From Vicinamibacterales bacterium (lineage in GTDB: Bacteria; Acidobacteriota; Vicinamibacteria; Vicinamibacterales; Fen-181): a stretch of DNA of 64,000 bases. The position numbers and the translations under genes are program-made. Below the pieces are notes generated by a model. That model was not told where the DNA came from. It searched no databases and saw nothing but the letters and a program-made list of their open reading frames with translations. Location of the stretch: positions 1 through 64,000 of the forward strand of contig DASXVO010000081.1 of the NCBI GenBank assembly GCA_036504215.1. Reading direction: 5' to 3'. Shown here piece after piece: positions 45,093 through 53,879 of the stretch (its first letter is position 1; each line of letters opens with the position of its first letter).

Positions 45093-46364
45093 CTACACCC
45101 CTGTCCTTCGCGCCGCATCCCAGGCGGCGAACACCCACACCAGGCCCGAGACTCCGATGGCGACGGGCATGATCAACACGGCCTTCGACAGGCCGGCGCT
45201 CTCTGAGATCCGGCCCAGAATGTAGGGCGAGACCGCATCGCCGAAGAGGTGGATCACGAAGATGCTCACGGCCATCGCCATGGCCCGCATCCCCACTGGG
45301 ACCACGCTCACGAGCACGACGTTGATGGGGCCGGTGCTGAGGAACAGCAGGAACTCGCCGGCCAGCAGCGCAGAGATATAGACGACGGGCTCGGCCGCCG
45401 ACAGCCCGATCCAGGCGAGCGGGATGGCGAGCAGCATCGACCAGCCGGACACGTAGAGATACGGTTGCCGGATGCGCGAGCGGAGCGCATCGCACAGGTA
45501 TCCGCCGGTGAACGTCCCGCCGATCCCGGCGATCACCGCGATGCCCCCGATGAGCAGATCGGCGTTGCCGAGCGTCAGGCCACGCTCGCGGTTGAAGTAG
45601 GTCGGCGCCCAGATGGTCATGCCGCCAAGGGCAAATGTGTAGGCCGTGTAGCCGATGACCGTCAGCACGTAGCCGCGGTTCCTCGCCAGCACCGCCAGGG
45701 TGCGCCCGAGCGGCTCGTCGTGTACCAACTCGCCGGGGTCGTCGTTGATGCCGCGGGGCGGGTCCGGTGCCGTCAGCGTCAGCGCGGCCAGAAGCAGGCC
45801 CGGCAGGCCGACCGCGCAGAAGGCCGCGCGCCAGCCAAAGTGCGCTTCGAGAAACCCGCCCAGCAGATAGCCAACCGCCGAACCAACCGGGATGGCCAGG
45901 TAGAAGATGGCGAAGATGCGCCCCCGCCTGCTCTTCGGGTAGTAGTCCGAGAGAAGGGCGGGCGAGATGGAGGCATACGAGGCCTCGCCCACGCCGACCG
46001 TGGCGCGGGCCGCGAACATTTGCGCGAAACTCCTCGCGAAGCCCGCCCCGGCAGTCGCCAGGCTCCAGATGGCCACGCCGGCAGCCATCAACCGGGTCCG
46101 TGACAGCCGGTCGCCGAGTTGGCCGAAGATGGGTGAGGTCAGCAGATACGAGAAGAGAAACGCGCCGGCGAGCAGGCCCAATTGGTCATCCGTCAGCCCG
46201 AGTTCCGTCTTCACACGAGGGAGCACCGCGGCGAGGATCGTCCGGTCGATGTAGTTCACGAAGTTGAGGAGCGTCATCAGGCCGAGGCCGTACGCGGCGG
46301 CCCTTCGTGGGAGACCCGACGCCCCGGTCACCGGTTCTGCAGCCGCCGACGTGGGTTCCGCCAT
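45093..46364 (-). CDS. Spinster-like MFS transporter
   Basis: A 423-residue twelve-helix MFS protein. Features of the spinster branch are the opening LMTLLNFVNYIDRTILAAVLPR, FGQLGDRLSRTRLMAAGVAIW (motif A) and GVGEASYASISPALLSDYYP. Start ATG 46364 has GGGGAG upstream. The substrate is unknown (spinster homologues move lipids or organic anions). Confidence 0.9.
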   Translation of the reverse strand: MAEPTSAAAEPVTGASGLPRRAAAYGLGLMTLLNFVNYIDRTILAAVLPRVKTELGLTDDQLGLLAGAFLFSYLLTSPIFGQLGDRLSRTRLMAAGVAIWSLATAGAGFARSFAQMFAARATVGVGEASYASISPALLSDYYPKSRRGRIFAIFYLAIPVGSAVGYLLGGFLEAHFGWRAAFCAVGLPGLLLAALTLTAPDPPRGINDDPGELVHDEPLGRTLAVLARNRGYVLTVIGYTAYTFALGGMTIWAPTYFNRERGLTLGNADLLIGGIAVIAGIGGTFTGGYLCDALRSRIRQPYLYVSGWSMLLAIPLAWIGLSAAEPVVYISALLAGEFLLFLSTGPINVVLVSVVPVGMRAMAMAVSIFVIHLFGDAVSPYILGRISESAGLSKAVLIMPVAIGVSGLVWVFAAWDAARRTGV

Positions 46365-46445
46365 CTGGTCTCCCCTGCTCGTCGAACCGCTCTGACACAT
46401 CAGGCTCACGAGGTTACACCCGGGAGGGTGTGGTAAGAAGGCAGC

Positions 46446-46472
46446 GGGGTCGGGACCAAGATCTCCGACCCC
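46446..46472. terminator. Palindrome downstream of the M14 pair
   Basis: GGGGTCGG (46446-46453) and CCGACCCC (46465-46472) flank an 11-base loop, just past the stop of the active M14 gene on the minus strand; CTTCTT follows on that strand. It is a plausible terminator. A related GGGCCCCGACCCC...GGCTCCGACCCC stretch occurs at 18746-18772, so this may also be a dispersed element. Confidence 0.45.
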
Positions 46473-46482
46473 GATTTCCCGG

Positions 46483-48369
46483 CTACCCGATCGTCATCGT
46501 CTTGGTCACCTTCCCGGCCTTCAGCGACTGATAGGTCACGGTCAGTGCGCCCTTGCCGCTGACCAGGAACTGATACTCGACCTTGCCGTCACCCGGCACC
46601 TGGAGGAACTGCACGTCGGGGCGGTACTCCTTGTAGGCGACGGTTTCGATCGGCGCCCCTGTGACACGGCCGCCCGCAATCACCTTGGTGGTGCCGCCCG
46701 ATACCTTCAGCGTATCCTGCGGATGGATCTTCCGCTGCACCGCGGTGTAGGTCATCGAGGGAATCGATCCGGCGTTCACGACGCGCACGCGGATCTTGTA
46801 GAGGTCCGCGCTCACTTTCTCGGGTGCCAGCACATCGAGGCTGACGTTCGGCGTCTGACCGGCTGCGAACAGCACCGCGGACGCGTTGCGGTACGCGAGG
46901 TCGGCCAGCATGAACGGGTGCGGCAGGCGCGAGCTCATCTTCACCCAACCCCCGATCTCGATGTCGCCGAACTGCGGATGCTTGAACGGCTTCCACGGCT
47001 TGTACAGGTCCCCCTGCGTCACGTGATCGTTGAACGCCAGGCGTTCCCGTTCCTGCGCGATGTTACCGCCCATCATGTCCATTTCGTCGGGCGGCGGCGG
47101 AACCGGCGCTCCCGGCTTCGGCGGCTGCCGATACGTCTCGGTCTCGCTCATGAACAGCTCGCCCACGAAGCTGTACGAGCCGACGATGTTGTCCGTGAAG
47201 TCGGTGAAATCGCCGTAGGTGGGATAGAGATCCTTCCACGCCACGAGATACCGGTAGCCCGGCACGATCTTCTCGGCGTTCTTGCCGAGGATGTCGTACA
47301 CCGCGATGTCGGCCGGGTTCAGCGGCTCCTCGGCCTTCGTGCTCGGCCCTCGAAGATACATCCCGGCGGCGTTGTGGAACGCGTAGACGACGAGGATGTT
47401 GGGCCGGTCGCTGAGATACTTGGCGATGGCCCGCATCGGCGCCGCCTCGAAGGGATAGTCACCCGAGCCGGCTTGCACGTACGGCGGCGCCCAGTTCACG
47501 CCCCAGTTCCGGTTGCCGTCCAGGTACCCCTCGCCGTCCTCGTTCACCTTCCCGTCGCCATCGTTGTCGATGCCTTCTTCACCGAGAATCGTCCACTCGC
47601 CCTTCTCACCCGGCTTGACGCGGACCATGAGGCGCGGATCCTCCGGGTCGGTCTTCCACATGCCGAACGGGTCTTTCCGCCGCATCGTGCAGATGTTCCC
47701 GTCACCGTCGAGATCGTCCGGACCATCCTCGTCCACGAGCCCGTCATGGTCGTCGTCTTTCGGGACGCGTATGCTGCGGTTCGAGCTCGGATCGTTGGCG
47801 TCGTTCAAGAAATGGAAGCGCCCGTCCACGTTCACCGAGGGAACGACATAGAACGCGTTGTGGTCGACCAGCTTGGTGAGCTGGTCGTTCGTTCCGTAGC
47901 CGGTGAGCAACCGGTTGAGGACCGCCAGGCAGACCTCGCCCGCCTGGATTTCATTGCCGTGGATGTTGCCGTCCACGTAGACGCCGGGCTTGTCGAGCGC
48001 GGCGCCGGTCTTCGGATTGTTCACGGTCATCGACCAGATGTCGCGGCCTTCCTCGCTCTTGCCGATGCTCTCGACGGTGGTGAACTGCGGGTACGCGTCG
48101 TGTAGCGCCTTGAGCGCCTCGCCGATCTGCTCGTAGGTGTAGTAGTGGTCGAAGCGCAGTGGGACGGTGATCTTCTCCGTTGTGATCCCGAGCTGGACCG
48201 GCGGCTTCTGGACGGCCGCGCCCTGTGCCTTGCCCGCCGGCGCAGCCTGACTCGAGCCCGCAGCCGGTTTCTGAGTCGCCGGCCTGGCGCCCTGGCCGAT
48301 CATCGGCGCGGTCGAGAACGCGATGAGCGCCACCAGCGTGGTCGTGCCAATCGAATGCAGGCCTCTCAT
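46483..48369 (-). CDS. Secreted M14 zinc carboxypeptidase (active-type)
   Basis: A 628-residue protein with a signal peptide. The peptidase M14 domain has GNIHGNEIQAGE (HxxE, near residue 136), the second His in VYAFHNAAGMYL, and the catalytic Glu in SFVGELFMSETE. Acidic Asp-rich inserts (DDDHDGLVDEDGPDDLDGDG and DNDGDGKVNEDGEG) look like dockerin-type Ca2+ loops. The C-terminal domain (about 500-628) is beta-rich. It is the second gene of an M14 pair; its ATG overlaps the stop of the upstream paralogue. Confidence 0.88.
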   Translation of the reverse strand: MRGLHSIGTTTLVALIAFSTAPMIGQGARPATQKPAAGSSQAAPAGKAQGAAVQKPPVQLGITTEKITVPLRFDHYYTYEQIGEALKALHDAYPQFTTVESIGKSEEGRDIWSMTVNNPKTGAALDKPGVYVDGNIHGNEIQAGEVCLAVLNRLLTGYGTNDQLTKLVDHNAFYVVPSVNVDGRFHFLNDANDPSSNRSIRVPKDDDHDGLVDEDGPDDLDGDGNICTMRRKDPFGMWKTDPEDPRLMVRVKPGEKGEWTILGEEGIDNDGDGKVNEDGEGYLDGNRNWGVNWAPPYVQAGSGDYPFEAAPMRAIAKYLSDRPNILVVYAFHNAAGMYLRGPSTKAEEPLNPADIAVYDILGKNAEKIVPGYRYLVAWKDLYPTYGDFTDFTDNIVGSYSFVGELFMSETETYRQPPKPGAPVPPPPDEMDMMGGNIAQERERLAFNDHVTQGDLYKPWKPFKHPQFGDIEIGGWVKMSSRLPHPFMLADLAYRNASAVLFAAGQTPNVSLDVLAPEKVSADLYKIRVRVVNAGSIPSMTYTAVQRKIHPQDTLKVSGGTTKVIAGGRVTGAPIETVAYKEYRPDVQFLQVPGDGKVEYQFLVSGKGALTVTYQSLKAGKVTKTMTIG

Positions 48370-50432
48370 CGCACACCTCCCGTCGGAACGCCGAGGTTGA
48401 TTCTCGACGTGTCACCCCACGCGCTGGACGAGTCCAACGTCACATCGAGGCCCGTCACCGTGGCGGGCACCTGGATGAGCCACTCGAGCTTCACGCTCCG
48501 GCCCCCATCGATTTCGGCGATTGGGGTGCGCGTGCGCCCGGAGAGGAACGTGACGTCCTTCGGCGACAGCGTCACCACCGCGGGCGGCGTGTGCAGGTTC
48601 TTCCTGCCCATCGCCGTCGGGAACGGCAGATACCCGCTGTTCTCGATCCACAACTTGACCGCATATACGCCCGCGCCTTTCGCCTGGACGTCGGACTTGA
48701 GGATCTTCAACCTCGGGAGCTTCTTCGCCAGTTCCAGGACCCACGGCACCTGCCCATCGAGCAAGGTCTTCACCATCGGTGCGGGCGGCGTCGTGTCGGT
48801 GAACGGCGCCATGCCGCCGATTTCGACCTCCCCGAGTTGCGGGTGCTTGAACGCCGTCCACTTGATGAAGCCCTTGCCCTGGAGTTCCTTGTCGCTGAAC
48901 GCCAGGACGGCTTTCTGCGTTGGGTCGGCGCCCGTTGCATCCTTCGGCTTCGGCATCTGTTTGAGCATCCCCGCCATCTGCTTCGGCGTCATCTTGCCGG
49001 CCTTCACCCCCTCGAGCAGCATGGTCGCCTTGATGTTGTCCGGCGCGCCAACCTCTTTCAGGAACGCCGCGATCTTCGCCTCGCCGAGCGCGACGAAGGC
49101 GTCCGGTGCCATCGCCTCGAGTGTGTCGGCCGTGATACCCGTCTTCTCCTTCTCGTCCGCCTTCACCTCGGGCACCGTCCAGAGGTCCATGCTGAACGTC
49201 GGCACGCCAAGGTGGTAGTACGACCACAGCTCGAACGACCCATCCTTGGGTTGCGGTGGCTCGAGCCGCTTGGCATCGAGCTTGTTGGTCTTCAGGAACT
49301 CCTTGTATTTCTCCGACAGTTCCTTGTAGACCTTGAGGTCGTCCTCGAGCGGGTTGACGACCGCACCGAGGCCGAGGAAGCTCCCAATCATGCTCTCGGT
49401 GATCTCGAAACCTGGGGGGGCGAGCGGCCGCACCATCTCGATGATCTCCTTCATCGAGTACGTACGGTTCGGGTCGGCGCCGAAGCGCGCGGCGATCCGC
49501 TCGGGCACTTTGATCGAGTTGGCGTCGAAGCTGCCCTGCCGCCCGCCAGCCGGCGGCTGCAGACACATGTTGGTGGCGCCGAAGGCGAACGTCATGGCGA
49601 TCTCTCGGTGATCGGTGACGAACTTCATCAGGCCGAACGTCTCCGGCTCGCTGCCCGGCCAGCGGCCGCCGGTCGTCGTCCACGAATGGAAGAGGTGCGG
49701 GAAGGTGATGCCGATGTTCGTGCCGCCCGGCCCATCTTCGTTGAACACGCCGTCGCCGTCGTTGTCGATCCCCTCCGAGTAGAGCTTGTAGATGCCCTTC
49801 TCACCCTTGGCGGTGTCAGCCTTCCGCATCAGGCGCGGCTCGCCATCCACGGGCATCCACTCACCCGCCGGGTCCTTCACGCGCATCTCTGTGATGAGGC
49901 CGTTGCCGTCCAGGTCGTCCGGACCGTCCTCGTCGGTCTGGTCGTCCATGTCGTCATTGATCTTCGAGGCGTTCCGTTCGTCCGCGACGAGCGGCTTGCG
50001 GAAGTAGTGCGCCGCGGCGTCGGGGCTGCCGTTCGGCACGATGAACCAGGTGAGTGTCTTCGTGGCCCCGGGGTCCTGCAACAGCCGTTCAGCAAGCGAG
50101 AGGGCAGCTTCCGTGGAAATCGGGTAGATGCCTTCGAGATTGGCCACTACGAGGACGGCGGGCAGTTTGCGCACCTTCGCGCCGGTCTCGGGGCCGATCT
50201 CCAGCAGGTTGACGTCCGTGCCGCCGGGGCTGACGGCGAGCCTGTGGAGCGCCGTGCTGCCCGGGTTCGCCTTCGCGATGGCGGTGAGCGCCGCATTCAC
50301 CTCGAGCGGCGCATGATAGCGATCGAACGTGACGCCAATGCCCGTCTTCTGGGCGTGCGTCGCCGTGCCTGCCATGACAAGGGCCGTCGCAAGGGCCAGC
50401 GCCAGCAGGCAGCGTTGCGAAGTAGTGGACAT
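48366..50432 (-). CDS. M14 carboxypeptidase paralogue lacking catalytic residues
   Basis: A 688-residue secreted paralogue of the next gene. It shares the opening fold (FDRYHAPLEVNAALTAIAKA against FDHYYTYEQIGEALKALHDA), the same Ca2+-like loops (DEDGPDDLDGNG, DNDGDGVFNEDGPGG), and the tail (FIKWTAFKHPQLGEVEIGG). At the zinc site VANLEGIYP replaces GNIHGNE, FGATNM replaces FHNAAG, and SMDLWTVPE replaces GELFMSE, so it is almost certainly not a peptidase. Translational coupling (ATGA) to the active enzyme suggests a binding or chaperone partner. Start ATG 50432. Confidence 0.82.
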   Translation of the reverse strand: MSTTSQRCLLALALATALVMAGTATHAQKTGIGVTFDRYHAPLEVNAALTAIAKANPGSTALHRLAVSPGGTDVNLLEIGPETGAKVRKLPAVLVVANLEGIYPISTEAALSLAERLLQDPGATKTLTWFIVPNGSPDAAAHYFRKPLVADERNASKINDDMDDQTDEDGPDDLDGNGLITEMRVKDPAGEWMPVDGEPRLMRKADTAKGEKGIYKLYSEGIDNDGDGVFNEDGPGGTNIGITFPHLFHSWTTTGGRWPGSEPETFGLMKFVTDHREIAMTFAFGATNMCLQPPAGGRQGSFDANSIKVPERIAARFGADPNRTYSMKEIIEMVRPLAPPGFEITESMIGSFLGLGAVVNPLEDDLKVYKELSEKYKEFLKTNKLDAKRLEPPQPKDGSFELWSYYHLGVPTFSMDLWTVPEVKADEKEKTGITADTLEAMAPDAFVALGEAKIAAFLKEVGAPDNIKATMLLEGVKAGKMTPKQMAGMLKQMPKPKDATGADPTQKAVLAFSDKELQGKGFIKWTAFKHPQLGEVEIGGMAPFTDTTPPAPMVKTLLDGQVPWVLELAKKLPRLKILKSDVQAKGAGVYAVKLWIENSGYLPFPTAMGRKNLHTPPAVVTLSPKDVTFLSGRTRTPIAEIDGGRSVKLEWLIQVPATVTGLDVTLDSSSAWGDTSRINLGVPTGGVR

Positions 50433-50507
50433 GGAACCTCGCTTTAGAATGCCGGGATGGAGCAGTGGGAGCACGGATCTGTCGGGGCTGAAACAGATCT
50501 GCATATA

Positions 50508-52313
50508 CTACGTGCGAACTCGGGCGTTCGTTCCCGCAATCCGCGACAGCACCGCCACCGACTCGATGTGGGCGGTGTGGGGAAACATGTCGACCGGTTG
50601 GACGCGGTCGATCGTGTAGCTCCGGGGCGGGATCGCCGCAAGGTCCCGGGCGAGCGCCTCCGGATTGCAGGACACGTAAACGATCCGGCCCGGGCGGATG
50701 TCGTGAACGATCCAGTCGATCACCTGGCGCGGGCAGCCCTGCCGCGGCGGGTCGAGGACGACCGCATCCCACGGTGCACGTGCGTCCACCGACCGAGTGG
50801 CGCGGGCGTCCACCGACCGAGTGGCGCGGGCGTCCCCCGACCGAGTGGCGCGGGCGTCCCCCGACCGAGTGGCACGGGCGTCCCCCGACCGAGTGGCACG
50901 TGCGTCCCTCGTCCGAGTGGCACGGGCGTCCCCCGACCGAGTGGCACGGGCGTCCCCCGACCGAGTGGCACGGGCGTCCCCCGACCGAGTGGCACGGGCG
51001 TCCCCCGACCGAGTGGCACGGGCGTCTCGCCCGTGGAGTGTGCGCATCGCCTCTTCCACGCGCGCGGCGACGAGCCGGAGGCGTCCGACCGGAATGCGGT
51101 TCAACCGGGCCGCCGCCGCCGCGCTCTCGATCGCCTCGCGGTTTTCCTCGGCTGCGGTCACCGTTCGACCGTCGAGCGCGAGCGGCAGCGCAAACAGCCC
51201 CACGCCGGCGTAGAGATCGAGGATCCGCTCGTAGCGCGGATCGGACAGCGCCCCGAGGACCTCGCGCACGAGAAGCTCGGCCGCGCGGACGTTCGTCTGG
51301 AAGAACGACGTCGGTGAGACGAGATACGACACGTCCCCCACGCGTTCGCGCAACTGCGACAGACCGAACAACCGTCGCGTGTCGCGCCCGAACAGGAATG
51401 GCCCCGGCCGATCGTTCACGTTCAGGTGGAAGCCGAACCTCCCGGTCTCGGCCGTCTGGACGTCGGCGGTGACTCGACGGAGCACCTTCACGTTCTCGGT
51501 GACGACGAGTGTGGCCAGCATCTCGTCGGAATGCTCCGCCACGCGGACCACGACGTGGCGGGCGACGCCGTCCCCACCGCTTGGCGCGCTGCCCGACACG
51601 TGCGCACGTTCCAGTGCGTCGCGCAGTCGGAACGCGAGACGATTGCCGGGTTCGGCGTGAACCGGGCATTCCTCGATGGGGAGAACCGCCCGGGACCCTC
51701 GGCGGTAGTGCCCCATGACGATCGCCTGCAAGGGCCCGCCTGGCCCGAACACGAAGTGCACCTTGTCGCGATACGCCCACGGGGCACCCGGGGAACCCGG
51801 AGCAACACTGGGCTCTCCGGACCGAGTGCCTCGGGCGTCCTCGGAGGGAGTGGTTCGAGGGTCGTCGGAAGGAGTGGTTCGAGGGTCCTCGGACCGAGTG
51901 GCACGGGCGTCCTCGGACCGAGTGGCACGGGCGTCCCGCCCGTGCGGGGCGCCATTCGGTGTCGCCAGCGTCAACTCGACCCGCGGCGCCCGCCGTCCCA
52001 TGGCCTCGTCCAGCAATTCCTGGAGCAACCGCTGCTTCAGCCGCAGTTGTTCAGGGTAGGCGATGTGCTGCCAGGCGCAGCCACCGCATGATCCGAAGTG
52101 ACGGCAGGCGGGCGTGACGCGGTGGAGCGATGGCGAGACGATGCGTACGAGCTCGGCAGCGGGCCGGTCCAGCCTGTCGCGACCGAGGCGCACCTCGACG
52201 CGTTCCCCCGGGATGGTGAAGGGAACGGACACGGATCGTCCATCGACGTCCGCGACCCCGTCCCCCTCGAGATCGACGCGAAGGATCTCGACGATCCTCG
52301 TGTCGCCGCTCAT
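50508..52313 (-). CDS. RumA/RlmD-type RNA 5-methyluridine methyltransferase with repeat insertions
   Basis: A 601-residue protein; the family is normally about 430-470. It has a TRAM domain (about 1-60), 4Fe-4S cysteines (CRHFGSCGGCAWQH plus ECPVH), the SAM motif ILDLYAGVGLFALPLA, DPPRQG, nucleophile Cys in YVSCNPEAL and Glu in HIESVAVLS. Two blocks of an octapeptide repeat (R-S-G-D-A-R-A-T) are inserted: one before WAYRDKVHFVF, one directly before WDAVVLDPPRQG. All catalytic residues are kept, so it may still work with two floppy loops. Its start overlaps the RNB gene stop (ATGA). Confidence 0.9.
   Translation of the reverse strand: MSGDTRIVEILRVDLEGDGVADVDGRSVSVPFTIPGERVEVRLGRDRLDRPAAELVRIVSPSLHRVTPACRHFGSCGGCAWQHIAYPEQLRLKQRLLQELLDEAMGRRAPRVELTLATPNGAPHGRDARATRSEDARATRSEDPRTTPSDDPRTTPSEDARGTRSGEPSVAPGSPGAPWAYRDKVHFVFGPGGPLQAIVMGHYRRGSRAVLPIEECPVHAEPGNRLAFRLRDALERAHVSGSAPSGGDGVARHVVVRVAEHSDEMLATLVVTENVKVLRRVTADVQTAETGRFGFHLNVNDRPGPFLFGRDTRRLFGLSQLRERVGDVSYLVSPTSFFQTNVRAAELLVREVLGALSDPRYERILDLYAGVGLFALPLALDGRTVTAAEENREAIESAAAAARLNRIPVGRLRLVAARVEEAMRTLHGRDARATRSGDARATRSGDARATRSGDARATRSGDARATRTRDARATRSGDARATRSGDARATRSGDARATRSVDARATRSVDARAPWDAVVLDPPRQGCPRQVIDWIVHDIRPGRIVYVSCNPEALARDLAAIPPRSYTIDRVQPVDMFPHTAHIESVAVLSRIAGTNARVRT
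50777..51035. repeat. 24-base tandem array in frame inside the RNA methyltransferase gene
   Basis: Eleven units of 24 bases lie in the methyltransferase frame, reading out as DARATRSG-type octapeptides on the minus strand. Units differ at only a few positions. The right end is a hairpin, CACGGGCG (51017-51024), TCT, CGCCCGTG (51028-51035). The unit length is a multiple of three, so the frame is preserved. Confidence 0.92.
51817..51945. repeat. Second 24-base tandem array in the same gene, more diverged
   Basis: Five to six 24-base units, some degenerate (DPRTTPSD variants), end in the same hairpin: GCACGGGCG (51925-51933), TCC, CGCCCGTGC (51937-51945). It lies about 780 bases from the first array, in the same frame and orientation, but at a different place in the protein. 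Confidence 0.88.
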
Positions 52314-53785
52314 ACCCGCGCGAAGTCGATGAACCCGCGTGGCGCATCCGTGTGAATCAGCTTCACGCGGATGCGATCCCCCACATCGACGCCCTCGAAC
52401 CCGCGCTCGACGCGGCCCTCGACCGGCGGATGGAAGATGCGCACCCACGTGCCCTTCGGGGACGCACCGGTGACGACGCCATCGAACACCTCGCCGATGC
52501 GCGACTCGAGCAGCAGGGCGGCGGCCGCCTTTCGAACGCGCCGCTCGACCTTGTGCGCTTCGTCTTCCATCTCGGTGCAGTGCGTCGCGAGCTGGGTCAG
52601 TTCGTCGTCCGGATAGGGTACGGCCGCCCCTGACATGGCGGCCTTCAGCAGCCGCTGCGTGAGCACGTCGGGATAGCGCCGGTTGGGGGCGGTCGAATGC
52701 GTGTAGTCCTTCACGGCCAGGCCGAAGTGGCCGGGCCCCTCCTCGCCGGCGTGCTCGACGACGTACTCGCCGGCGCCAAGCAGCTTGATCACCGACAGCG
52801 AGAGGTCGGGGAAGCGGAGCGGATCGGCCGCACGGCGCGCCGCGAGGAACGCCGCCAGGGCGCCCGAGTCGGGGTCGGGAGGCAGGTGCGTGCCGTACTG
52901 TGCGGCCAGCGCCTCGATCCGATCCCAGCGTTCGGGCGATCGCACGACGCGGCGTATCGACGGATACTTCTTCCGCTCCAGGAACTGCGCCGTCGCGCCG
53001 TTCGCCGCAATCATGAAGTCCTCGATCAGGTTGCGCGCGCGGTTGTCGTGGTCCACGGCCAACTCCCGGACCGTGTCGCCGTCGAAGACGGCCCGCGTCT
53101 CGAGTGTCTGGAACTCGAGCGCACCCCGCTCCAGCCTCGACTTCCGCAGAAGCTGGGCGACCAGATCCTGCGTCTTCAACTGGTCAACCAGGCCGGGAAC
53201 GGCCGCCAGCGGAGGGGGCGGAGAGGCCTGCCCCTCGAGCCACGCGGCCACGCTGTCGTAGGCCAGCTTCGCGTGGTTCCGAACGACGGCTGCGTATACA
53301 TCCGACGTCTCGATGGTCCCGTCGGCTGCGACGGCCATGTCCACGACGATGGCGCGCCGATCCTGGTCGAAGCCGAGCGAGGTCAGGTCAGTGGACAGCC
53401 GCTCGGGCAGCATCGGGAAGATCGTCGCCGGCGTGTAGACCGTGGTCGTGTTCTGCCGCGCGTGTCCGTCAATCGCACTGCCCGCCGCGACCAGGGCATC
53501 CACATCCGCAATCGCCACCAGGATGCGGGTCGGTCCTGGCTCTGCCGGGTTCGCCACGGACAACTGGTCGAGATCGAGCGAGTCGTCGTTATCGATGGAG
53601 CACCAGAGCAGTCCGCGCAGATCGCGGACACCGTCAGCCTGCCGGGCCGCGGGACGCGCGCCCGCCAGTTCGGCGAGTGCAGCCGGCGAGAAGTCGGGCT
53701 GCAGGTGATAGTCGAGCATCGCCTGCCGGGCAATCTGCCGCAGCAGATCACGGTGGGCTCGAGCGCGAATGGTGGGATCGTGCAT
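52310..53785 (-). CDS. RNB-domain exoribonuclease (RNase II/R family, short form)
   Basis: A 491-residue protein with a central RNB domain and a C-terminal S1-like domain (IGEVFDGVVTGASPKGTWVRI). It lacks the N-terminal cold-shock domains of RNase II/R. The acidic site reads SIDNDDSLDLDQL: the first three conserved Asp are present, but the fourth is Gln. Other blocks are GLAVKDYTHSTAPNRRYPDV and RNHAKLAYDSVAAWL. It is likely a 3'-5' exonuclease, perhaps with altered activity. It is coupled to the RNA methyltransferase by an ATGA overlap. Confidence 0.86.
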   Translation of the reverse strand: MHDPTIRARAHRDLLRQIARQAMLDYHLQPDFSPAALAELAGARPAARQADGVRDLRGLLWCSIDNDDSLDLDQLSVANPAEPGPTRILVAIADVDALVAAGSAIDGHARQNTTTVYTPATIFPMLPERLSTDLTSLGFDQDRRAIVVDMAVAADGTIETSDVYAAVVRNHAKLAYDSVAAWLEGQASPPPPLAAVPGLVDQLKTQDLVAQLLRKSRLERGALEFQTLETRAVFDGDTVRELAVDHDNRARNLIEDFMIAANGATAQFLERKKYPSIRRVVRSPERWDRIEALAAQYGTHLPPDPDSGALAAFLAARRAADPLRFPDLSLSVIKLLGAGEYVVEHAGEEGPGHFGLAVKDYTHSTAPNRRYPDVLTQRLLKAAMSGAAVPYPDDELTQLATHCTEMEDEAHKVERRVRKAAAALLLESRIGEVFDGVVTGASPKGTWVRIFHPPVEGRVERGFEGVDVGDRIRVKLIHTDAPRGFIDFARV

Positions 53786-53799
53786 GGGGTCACTTTACA

Positions 53800-53866
53800 C
53801 GAGGAAGGAGGAAGGTTGAAGGAGGAAGGATGAAGGATGAAGGAGGAAGGAGGAAGGATGAAAGGT
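53800..53866. repeat. Purine-rich repeat GGAAGGAGGAAGGATGAA before the oxidoreductase
   Basis: Near-tandem GAAGGAGGAAGG / AGGATGAAGGATG units fill the space between the divergent RNB gene and the molybdopterin oxidoreductase. On the plus strand the repeat contains several perfect AGGAGG Shine-Dalgarno sequences and ATGs, but none in the correct frame and spacing for the ATG at 53880. No hairpin is formed. Confidence 0.75.
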
Positions 53867-53879
53867 AAACTGTCACCCG

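Noticed and set aside
50777-51035. CRISPR-like array of regular 24-base units
   Set aside because: Units are directly tandem with no unique spacers, keep a reading frame inside a methyltransferase, and have no cas genes nearby.
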